Below, one piece after another: positions 6,966 to 12,346 of a stretch of DNA of 13,477 nt. The notes beneath the pieces are model-generated. The model did not search any database and was not told the DNA's origin. It worked only from the letters and a program-made list of their open reading frames with translations. Location: contig CABREZ010000032.1 of assembly GCA_902470035.1 (NCBI GenBank), positions 1 through 13,477 on the forward strand, in the 5' to 3' direction. This DNA is from an uncultured Streptococcus sp. GTDB lineage: Bacteria; Bacillota; Bacilli; Lactobacillales; Streptococcaceae. A program made the position numbers and the translations under genes. The stretch's first letter is position 1, and each line of letters opens with the position of its first letter.

Positions 6966-7029
6966 GTTTGTCTCCTTGGAATGTGTGTTATAATTTATTG
7001 TATCATAAAACGGAAAGAAAGCAGTCATC
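6966..7029. promoter_or_regulatory. Divergent promoter region between ansA and the HAD gene
   Basis: Only 64 bases separate the two start codons, so the promoters must overlap. For the + strand, TATAAT at 6989-6994 is a good -10 box, but the -35 is weak (TTGTCT at 6968-6973, 15-base spacing). For the - strand, TACAAT and TATAAC in the same stretch are possible -10 boxes without clear -35 boxes. The HAD gene has only a poor, distant ribosome binding site (GGAAAG at 7012-7017). Confidence 0.4.
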
Positions 7030-8442
7030 ATGGAAATAAAAGCGGTCTTTTTTGACATTGACGGTACCTTAGTCAATGATAGTCGAATGGTCTTAAAGTC
7101 AACCGAAAAAGCCATTCGCTCCTTAAAGGAACAAGGAATTTTTGTTGGTTTGGCAACAGGGCGAGGACCCTTCTTTGTTCGTCCTTTTATCGAGCGCTAT
7201 GACTTTGATTTTGCAGTCACCTATAATGGTCAGTATATTTTTACCAAGGATAAGATCTTATCTGCTTCTCCAATTGATAAGAATAATCTTCGTCACTTGA
7301 TTGACTATGCAAAGAAACATCGCATCGAAATCGCCTTAGGAACAGAAGATGGAGTTGAGGGTTCGCGCATTATGAGTTTTGGTCTGAGTCCGATTTCTCT
7401 ATGGTCTGCACGATTTGTACCAAAAGGCTTTTCGAAGGCAGTTAGTAAAGGCTTCAACAAGGTGGTTAGCAAGGTTGTCCCTCAGGACCAAAAGCAACTG
7501 CAACAAATTGCTCAAGGACCAGTTTATCAGGTTCTCTTATTAGCTAGTCCTAAAGACACCCAAAAAGTTGAGCAAGCTTTTCCTGATTTAAAATTTACGC
7601 GTTCCAGTCCCTTTGCGGCAGATGTTATCAACCCTGGTAACTCAAAAATGGAGGGGATTCGGATTGTAGGAGAAGAATTTGGCTTCTCGATGGACCAAGT
7701 GATGGCCTTTGGAGATTCGGATAATGACTTAGAGATGCTCTCGGGTGTTGGCTTATCGATTGCGATGGGCAATGGAACCAGCAGGGTCAAAGAAGTTGCT
7801 CAGCACACAACGACCAGTAATACCAAAGACGGAATTCAAAAAGCTCTGGAACATTTTGGTATTATCACGGATCAGTCACTTTTTGTCAGTCGTGATGACC
7901 ACTTTAATAAGGTCAAAGCCTTCCATCAACTCATGGATGGTCAAACCCAGGAAGAACCAAAGGCCTGGGACAATCAAGAGGCTATTTACCGAACCATGTT
8001 TAAGCAGGAAGAATTGGTTGAATTTATACGGGCTGCCAGCAAAGACGAAGCAACCTTTGATCGTTCAATTGAAAGCTTGCATCAAGCCCTAGATGAGGCA
8101 GCTAATAAGGTTCGTAGCAAACATCCAGCTGAGATCTCCTTGGTGGGGCAAGTTGATGCCTTGATTGATACGCTGTATCTGACTTATGGTAGTTTTGTTC
8201 TAATGGGGGTTGATCCTGAAGAGGTCTTTGAGATTGTTCACCGCGCCAATATGGGGAAAATTTTCCCAGATGGTCAGGCACACTTTGATGAAGTCACGCA
8301 TAAAATTTTAAAACCAGACGACTGGGAAGAAAAGTATGCACCTGAGCCAGCCATTCAAAAAGAGCTGGAACGGCAAATCAAAGCTTATCAAAAACATTGT
8401 TCTGAAAAAACAGTAGAATCTGAAGAAACTAAAAAGGTGTGA
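7030..8442 (+). CDS. Two-domain protein: Cof-type HAD phosphatase fused to MazG/PRA-PH-like domain
   Basis: Residues 1 to about 275 form a Cof-type (HAD-IIB) sugar- or nucleotide-phosphate phosphatase. Asp9 and Asp11 lie in FFDIDGT, ATGRG at 42-46 is motif II, Lys206 (GNSKMEGI) is motif III, and GDSDND at 228-233 is motif IV. Residues about 300-445 resemble the all-alpha MazG-like / phosphoribosyl-ATP pyrophosphohydrolase group, most clearly in VDALIDTLYLTYG (375-387) and VHRANMGKI (403-411). I cannot confirm the full EExxE...ExxD metal site: Asp376 and Asp380 are present, but the pairing helix (about 345-360) is unclear. Such a fusion would join a phosphatase to a possible NTP pyrophosphatase, perhaps for clearing damaged nucleotides; the substrate is unknown. 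The cap has a short internal tandem duplication at residues 132-147. The stop lies inside its terminator hairpin. Confidence 0.85.
   Translation: MEIKAVFFDIDGTLVNDSRMVLKSTEKAIRSLKEQGIFVGLATGRGPFFVRPFIERYDFDFAVTYNGQYIFTKDKILSASPIDKNNLRHLIDYAKKHRIEIALGTEDGVEGSRIMSFGLSPISLWSARFVPKGFSKAVSKGFNKVVSKVVPQDQKQLQQIAQGPVYQVLLLASPKDTQKVEQAFPDLKFTRSSPFAADVINPGNSKMEGIRIVGEEFGFSMDQVMAFGDSDNDLEMLSGVGLSIAMGNGTSRVKEVAQHTTTSNTKDGIQKALEHFGIITDQSLFVSRDDHFNKVKAFHQLMDGQTQEEPKAWDNQEAIYRTMFKQEELVEFIRAASKDEATFDRSIESLHQALDEAANKVRSKHPAEISLVGQVDALIDTLYLTYGSFVLMGVDPEEVFEIVHRANMGKIFPDGQAHFDEVTHKILKPDDWEEKYAPEPAIQKELERQIKAYQKHCSEKTVESEETKKV
7423..7470 (+). repeat. Imperfect 24-bp tandem duplication in the HAD gene
   Basis: Two adjacent 24-base units encode KGFSKAVS and KGFNKVVS (residues 132-139 and 140-147), followed by a partial third unit, KVV. 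The bases differ at several positions, so the duplication is not recent. It adds a basic, helix-like stretch in the cap domain of the phosphatase. Confidence 0.7.
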
Positions 8443-8478
8443 GGAAATTCATTTTCCTTCACACCTTTTTGTTTTTTT
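8431..8478. terminator. Bidirectional terminator shared by the HAD gene and usp
   Basis: AAAAAGGTGTGAGGAAA (8431-8447) pairs with TTTTCCTTCACACCTTTTT (8452-8470) with one bulge around a TTCA-type loop. T runs follow on the + strand (8466-8470 and 8472-8478), and the leading A run gives a T run on the - strand. The TGA stop of the HAD gene (8440-8442) is inside the left arm, so a terminating ribosome covers the hairpin. Confidence 0.85.
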
Positions 8479-8485
8479 ATAAAGT

Positions 8486-8938
8486 TTATAAGGTCTTTTC
8501 TGGCTCACGAACCACTAACAAATCGACTTTGGCATGGCGGAGAATGTATTCAGAGGAAGACCCGACTAGTAAACGTTCAAAAGCATTTAGACCAGTTGCC
8601 CCAACCATGATGAGATCAACTCCCTCTGCATCAGGGATATCAGTCGCTAAGAGGACTTTTGGATTCCCCATTTCAATCACCGAAGCAATGTTTTGGACAC
8701 CGGCTTCTTTAGCACGCTTGATATACCCTTCTAATAGTTCATTAGCTTCTGTTTGGAATCCTTCATACACCTCAGCATCAAAACTAGAGACACTTTGTAA
8801 GGCACGTGTATCAACGACATGAGCAAGGGTAAGTTTAGATCCGTTTCGCAACGCAACATTGACCCCTTTCTCAAAAGCAAGTTCAGCTTCGCGAGATCCA
8901 TCAACTGCAACCATGATGTTTTCGTATTTTTGAGACAT
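8486..8938 (-). CDS. Universal stress protein, UspA family
   Basis: This is a 150-residue single-domain Usp protein, a cytoplasmic stress-related ATP-binding alpha/beta fold. It starts with ENIMVAVDGSREAELAF, the usual first strand and loop. It ends with the nucleotide-binding signature G-2x-G-9x-G-S: Gly113, Gly116, Gly126 and Ser127 in VGATGLNAFERLLVGSSS. That places it in the ATP-binding subgroup. ATG at 8938 is preceded by GGAGG with a 7-base spacer. It is a single-gene unit, divergent from alaT and convergent with the HAD gene. The specific stress or target cannot be read from the sequence. Confidence 0.94.
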   Translation of the reverse strand: MSQKYENIMVAVDGSREAELAFEKGVNVALRNGSKLTLAHVVDTRALQSVSSFDAEVYEGFQTEANELLEGYIKRAKEAGVQNIASVIEMGNPKVLLATDIPDAEGVDLIMVGATGLNAFERLLVGSSSEYILRHAKVDLLVVREPEKTL

Positions 8939-9009
8939 GTTCCGTCCTCCTTTACTGCTTGAAAACGTGAAAAGAAATGGAAGAACCCATTTATGTTACC
9001 TATAATTAT

Positions 9010-9038
9010 ATTTTAAACCTTTTACCATAGAAAGTAAA
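9010..9038 (-). promoter_or_regulatory. Predicted promoter of usp
   Basis: On the - strand TTTACT (9033-9038) and TAAAAT (9010-9015) are separated by exactly 17 bases. A TATAAT within the same AT-rich stretch is an alternative -10 box. The leader to the usp start codon would be about 65 bases. Confidence 0.5.
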
Positions 9039-9061
9039 GGTCAAATCAGATATCTATAGGA

Positions 9062-9078
9062 TTTCATTGAGAATGAAA
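9062..9078. repeat. Perfect 7-bp inverted repeat upstream of the alaT promoter
   Basis: TTTCATT (9062-9068) and AATGAAA (9072-9078) form a perfect palindrome with a 3-base centre, GAG. It lies 12 bases before the alaT -35 box and about 24 bases beyond the usp -35 box. The size and place fit an operator for a dimeric regulator. No T run follows, so it is not a terminator. It does not match the CodY, CcpA or Fur consensus as I know them. Confidence 0.4.
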
Positions 9079-9090
9079 GAGGTTGCTCAG

Positions 9091-9119
9091 TTGTACTCCA
9101 GATTAACTAGTGGTATAAT
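9091..9119 (+). promoter_or_regulatory. Strong promoter of alaT
   Basis: TTGTAC (9091-9096) and TATAAT (9114-9119) are separated by 17 bases, with TGG just before the -10 box making it an extended -10 promoter. Transcription should start near 9126, leaving a leader of about 25 bases with a GTGAGGA ribosome binding site at 9138-9144. Confidence 0.85.
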
Positions 9120-9150
9120 GGAAGCAGTTTGATAAAGTGAGGAAAAAATC

Positions 9151-10365
9151 ATGAAAGAATACAATAAGTCCGTCAAGCTAGAGCACGTTGCTTACGATAT
9201 TCGTGGTCCAGTCTTAGAAGAAGCGATGCGCATGCGGGCAAACGGGGAGAAAATCCTTCGCTTAAATACAGGAAATCCGGCTGAATTTGGGTTCACGGCT
9301 CCCGACGAAGTCATTCATGATTTGATTATGAATGCTCGGGATAGTGAAGGGTATTCGGATTCAAAAGGAATTTTTTCTGCCCGTAAGGCCATTATGCAGT
9401 ATAGCCAATTGAAAAAGATTCCGAATGTTGAGATTGATGATATCTATATCGGAAATGGTGTCAGTGAGTTGATTGTGATGTCCATGCAAGGCTTGCTGGA
9501 TAATGGAGATGAAGTACTTGTGCCAATGCCAGACTATCCTCTTTGGACAGCAGCGGTCAGCCTAGCAGGTGGAAATGCAGTACACTATGTTTGTGATGAA
9601 GAGGCTGAGTGGTATCCTGATATTGATGATATCAAGTCGAAAATCACTTCAAACACCAAGGCTATCGTCGTGATTAACCCAAATAACCCGACCGGAGCTC
9701 TCTATCCAGATGAGATTCTTTTGGAAATTGTCGAAATTGCTCGTCAACATGGCTTGATTATCTTTGCAGATGAAATTTATGATCGCTTGGTCATGGATGG
9801 TGCCAAACACACAGCCATTGCTAGTCTCGCGCCAGATTTGTTCTGTGTCAGCATGAACGGTTTGTCCAAATCACACCGCATCGCGGGCTTCCGTGTGGGC
9901 TGGATGGTCTTGTCTGGACCAAAACACCATGTGAAGGGCTATATCGAAGGGCTCAATATGCTCTCCAATATGCGTCTGTGTTCAAACGTCTTGGCCCAAC
10001 AAGTGGTTCAGACTTCTTTGGGAGGCTACCAGTCAGTGGACGAACTCTTGCTCCCAGGTGGTCGAATCTACGAGCAACGGAACTTTATCTACAAGGCCAT
10101 CAACGATATCCCAGGGCTTTCAGCTGTCAAACCAAAAGCTGGTCTTTATATCTTCCCTAAGATTGATCGTGAAATGTACCGGGTAGATGATGATGAGCAG
10201 TTTGTCTTGAATTTCTTAAAACAAGAAAAGGTTCTCTTGGTTCACGGACGTGGATTCAACTGGAAAGAGCCGGATCATTTCCGGATTGTTTACCTTCCTC
10301 GAGTAGAAGAATTGGCTCAAATTCAAGAGAAGATGACTCGTTTCTTAAAACAATACAAACGATAA
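9151..10365 (+). CDS. alaT: PLP-dependent aminotransferase, AlaT type
   Basis: This is a class I/II fold-type I aminotransferase of 404 residues, likely moving amino groups between alanine, pyruvate, glutamate and 2-oxoglutarate. Lys240 in MNGLSKSHRIAGFRVGW binds PLP. NPNNPTG (176-182), Asp207 and Tyr210 in FADEIYDR contact the cofactor, and Arg378 in DHFRIVYLP binds the substrate carboxylate. The N-terminal KLEHVAYDIRGPVLEEA is typical of the AlaT group, which gives the name; the exact substrate is not proven by sequence. Start ATG 9151 has GAGGA about 8 bases upstream. It stands alone between an extended -10 promoter and a terminator, immediately upstream of codY, a placement I recall from other streptococci. 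Confidence 0.92.
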   Translation: MKEYNKSVKLEHVAYDIRGPVLEEAMRMRANGEKILRLNTGNPAEFGFTAPDEVIHDLIMNARDSEGYSDSKGIFSARKAIMQYSQLKKIPNVEIDDIYIGNGVSELIVMSMQGLLDNGDEVLVPMPDYPLWTAAVSLAGGNAVHYVCDEEAEWYPDIDDIKSKITSNTKAIVVINPNNPTGALYPDEILLEIVEIARQHGLIIFADEIYDRLVMDGAKHTAIASLAPDLFCVSMNGLSKSHRIAGFRVGWMVLSGPKHHVKGYIEGLNMLSNMRLCSNVLAQQVVQTSLGGYQSVDELLLPGGRIYEQRNFIYKAINDIPGLSAVKPKAGLYIFPKIDREMYRVDDDEQFVLNFLKQEKVLLVHGRGFNWKEPDHFRIVYLPRVEELAQIQEKMTRFLKQYKR

Positions 10366-10372
10366 GTGTAAG

Positions 10373-10402
10373 AGAAATCGCTATTAGGCGGTTTCTTTTT
10401 TT
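10373..10402 (+). terminator. Terminator of alaT
   Basis: AGAAATCGC (10373-10381) pairs with GCGGTTTCT (10388-10396) over nine base pairs around TATTAG, followed by an unbroken T run to 10402. It begins 8 bases after the stop codon, so codY should be transcribed on its own. Confidence 0.9.
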
Positions 10403-10476
10403 GAATGAATCCAGCGAATATTTTGTTACATAAGGCTAATTTTTCTGAATTGAATAGAATTGTAGAAAAAATAAAT

Positions 10477-10491
10477 AATTTTCAGATAATT
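10477..10491. promoter_or_regulatory. CodY box upstream of codY
   Basis: AATTTTCAGATAATT matches the CodY consensus AATTTTCWGAAAATT at 14 of 15 positions. It ends 3 bases before the codY -35 box, a place where bound CodY would hinder RNA polymerase. A second, poorer match (about 10 of 15) overlaps TTTTTCTGAA near 10438-10452. Negative autoregulation is the simplest reading and is known for CodY in related bacteria. Confidence 0.8.
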
Positions 10492-10494
10492 TGA

Positions 10495-10523
10495 TTGAAA
10501 TTCCCTCACTTATATGATATACT
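10495..10523 (+). promoter_or_regulatory. Promoter of the codY-pncA unit
   Basis: TTGAAA (10495-10500) and TATACT (10518-10523) are separated by 17 bases, with TGA before the -10 box (extended -10). Transcription should start near 10530, giving a leader of about 20 bases that carries the GCGAGG ribosome binding site (10538-10543). Confidence 0.85.
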
Positions 10524-10549
10524 TTAGCTGACTACATGCGAGGTTTATT

Positions 10550-11338
10550 ATGGCTAAATTATTAGAAAAAACGAGAAAAATTACATCTATCTTGAAACGT
10601 TCTGAAGAACAGTTGCAAGATGAAATGCCTTATAATGCAATTGCCCGTCAACTGGCTGATATCATTCATTGTAATGCTTGTATTATTAATAGCAAGGGAA
10701 CTCTTCTAGGTTATTTCATGCGCTACAAAACCAATAATGACCGGGTTGAGGCTTTTTTTGACAATAAAAAATTACCTGAAGATTATGCGAAAGCGGCCAG
10801 TTTAGTCTATGATACAGAGGCGAATTTAGATGTAGATCACGATTTAAGTATCTTTCCAGTAGAGACAAAGTCTGATTTTCCTGATGGGTTGACAACGATT
10901 GCTCCCATCCATGTATCTGGGATTCGTTTGGGGTCTTTGATTATTTGGCGCAATGATAAGGAATTTGCGGATGATGATTTGATTTTGGTTGAGATTGCTA
11001 GTACCGTAGTTGGGATTCAAATGTTGAACTTCCAACGAGAGGAAGATGAGAAAAATATTCGTCGCCGGACTGCGGTCAATATGGCTGTCAATACCTTGTC
11101 CTATTCAGAATTGCGGGCAGTTTCCGCTATCCTTAGTGAATTGAAGGGAAATGAAGGGCAGTTAACTGCTTCCGTGATTGCGGATCGGATTGGTATTACC
11201 CGCTCTGTGATTGTCAATGCGCTTCGGAAATTGGAATCAGCTGGTATTATTGAAAGTCGTTCACTCGGGATGAAGGGAACTTATCTCAAAGTTTTGATCC
11301 CGGATATTTTTGAAGAAATTAAGAAAAGAGACTACTAA
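10550..11338 (+). CDS. codY: Global transcriptional regulator CodY
   Basis: CodY is the nutrient-status repressor of low-GC Gram-positive bacteria: when branched-chain amino acids are plentiful it binds CodY boxes and shuts down amino acid supply, transport and often virulence genes. The 262 residues have the standard length. The N-terminal GAF-like ligand domain spans about 1-155 (MAKLLEKTRKITSILKRS through IASTVVGIQML). A linker helix with NIRRRTAVNMAVNTLSYSE follows. The winged helix lies at about 203-248, with the recognition region ADRIGITRSVIVNALRKLESAG. Streptococcal and lactococcal CodY are reported to respond to branched-chain amino acids rather than GTP. ATG 10550 lies 6 bases after GAGG. 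Its own promoter carries a CodY box, and its TAA overlaps the pncA ATG by one base. Confidence 0.98.
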   Translation: MAKLLEKTRKITSILKRSEEQLQDEMPYNAIARQLADIIHCNACIINSKGTLLGYFMRYKTNNDRVEAFFDNKKLPEDYAKAASLVYDTEANLDVDHDLSIFPVETKSDFPDGLTTIAPIHVSGIRLGSLIIWRNDKEFADDDLILVEIASTVVGIQMLNFQREEDEKNIRRRTAVNMAVNTLSYSELRAVSAILSELKGNEGQLTASVIADRIGITRSVIVNALRKLESAGIIESRSLGMKGTYLKVLIPDIFEEIKKRDY

Positions 11339-11907
11339 TGAGCAAAGCATTAATTTCGATTGACTACACCGTTGATTTTGTAGCGGATGAAGGTAAACTA
11401 ACGGCAGGAGCTCCCGCCCAAGCCATTTCTGAGAGCATTGCCCAGGTGACCCAATTAGCCTTTGATCAAGGAGCCTATGTCTTTTTTGCTATTGATGCAC
11501 ATGATATAGACGACCCCTTTCATCCAGAAAGCAAGCTCTTCCCACCCCATAATATTATTGGGACTAGTGGACGGGATTTGTACGGTCCCTTAGCTGATTT
11601 TTATCGGGAGCACAAAGCGGATCCACGCGTCTTTTGGATGGACAAGCGTCATTATTCTGCTTTTTCAGGAACGGACTTGGATATCCGCCTCCGGGAACGT
11701 GGCGTAGATACCGTTATTTTAACGGGAGTCTTAACGGACATTTGTGTCCTCCATACAGCAGTGGATGCCTATAATTTGGGCTATCAGATTGAAGTGGTCG
11801 CGCCTGCAGTGGCGTCGCTTACTCCTGAAAATCACCAGTTTGCTTTAAATCATTTCAAACATGTTTTGGGAGCAAAACTGGTGAATGAACAATTAGAAGA
11901 ATTGTAA
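11338..11907 (+). CDS. pncA: Nicotinamidase (isochorismatase family)
   Basis: It hydrolyses nicotinamide to nicotinic acid and ammonia in NAD salvage. The 189 residues carry the full active site: the triad Asp9 (SIDYTVDF), Lys103 (MDKRHYSAF) and Cys136 (TGVLTDICVLHT). They also carry the metal ligands Asp53, His55, Glu64 and His71. Residue numbers agree with those I recall for the pneumococcal enzyme, so nicotinamidase is better supported than a general isochorismatase. Its ATG shares a base with the codY TAA (TAATG), and the upstream ribosome binding site is weak (AAAAGAG within codY), so translation probably depends on ribosomes finishing codY. It is thus expected to follow codY autoregulation. 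A strong hairpin terminator follows directly. Confidence 0.95.
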   Translation: MSKALISIDYTVDFVADEGKLTAGAPAQAISESIAQVTQLAFDQGAYVFFAIDAHDIDDPFHPESKLFPPHNIIGTSGRDLYGPLADFYREHKADPRVFWMDKRHYSAFSGTDLDIRLRERGVDTVILTGVLTDICVLHTAVDAYNLGYQIEVVAPAVASLTPENHQFALNHFKHVLGAKLVNEQLEEL

Positions 11908-11910
11908 GAT

Positions 11911-11961
11911 TAGAGTCCGAGGAGAAAGGCCTAGTGCCTCCCCTTCCTCGGACTCTATTTT
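11911..11961 (+). terminator. Terminator of codY-pncA
   Basis: AGAGTCCGAGGA (11912-11923) pairs perfectly with TCCTCGGACTCT (11945-11956), extended by the T11911-A11957 pair. An inner AGGC/GCCT stem sits in the loop, and ATTTTCTT follows. It starts 3 bases after the pncA stop codon. Confidence 0.88.
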
Positions 11962-11993
11962 CTTGCCAAACTACCGCATAAATACTAAAAATA

Positions 11994-12002
11994 TGGTAAA
12001 AT
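11994..12002 (+). promoter_or_regulatory. Extended -10 promoter of gatCA
   Basis: TGGTAAAAT gives a TGn extension and a TAAAAT -10 box, 41 bases before the gatC start codon. No recognisable -35 box is present at the normal spacing, which is acceptable for extended -10 promoters. It is the first promoter-like site after the pncA terminator. Confidence 0.55.
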
Positions 12003-12043
12003 AGAGGGTATTGAAAAATCATCATTTCACGAAAGGAAGCAAG

Positions 12044-12346
12044 ATGAAAATTACGCAAGAAGAGGTAACCCACGTTGCCAATCTTTCAAAATTGAAATTC
12101 TCTCCAGAAGAGACAGCTGAGTTTGCGACAACCTTGTCTAAAATTGTCGACATGGTGGAATTGTTGGAAGAAGTGGACACAACCGGTGTGGCCCCAACAA
12201 CGACTATGGCTGATCGTAAGACCGTATTGCGTCCGGATGTTGCTGAAAAAGGGACTGACCGTGACCGCTTGTTTAAAAATGTACCTGAAAAAGATAACTA
12301 TTACATCAAGGTACCAGCTATCCTAGAAGATGGAGGAGATGCCTAA
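12044..12346 (+). CDS. gatC: Asp-tRNA(Asn)/Glu-tRNA(Gln) amidotransferase subunit C
   Basis: GatC is the small subunit of the GatCAB complex, which converts misacylated Glu-tRNA(Gln) (and Asp-tRNA(Asn) in some species) to the correct amidated form. It wraps around GatA and GatB and stabilises the complex. The 100 residues begin with KITQEEVTHVANLSKLKFSP and include TTTMADRKTVLRPDVAEKG and the C-terminal YYIKVPAILE, all typical of GatC. ATG 12044 is chosen over an in-frame TTG at 12011 because AAAGGA lies 6 bases upstream of it and the family N-terminus starts there. The stop codon overlaps the gatA ATG by one base. Confidence 0.96.
   Translation: MKITQEEVTHVANLSKLKFSPEETAEFATTLSKIVDMVELLEEVDTTGVAPTTTMADRKTVLRPDVAEKGTDRDRLFKNVPEKDNYYIKVPAILEDGGDA

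Noticed and set aside
6966..7115. N-terminal extension of ansA to position 7115
   Set aside because: The added residues would cross the promoter region and the start of the HAD gene; the asparaginase N-terminus and a good ribosome binding site fit 6965.
8439..8822. Long + strand frame antisense to usp
   Set aside because: It starts at a GTG inside the terminator stem, has no ribosome binding site, and the opposite strand encodes an intact Usp with all family motifs.
10405..10494. Open frame of 29 codons (start MNPANILLHKANF) in the codY upstream region
   Set aside because: Its ATG follows directly on the T run of the alaT terminator, has no ribosome binding site, and the frame runs through the CodY box.
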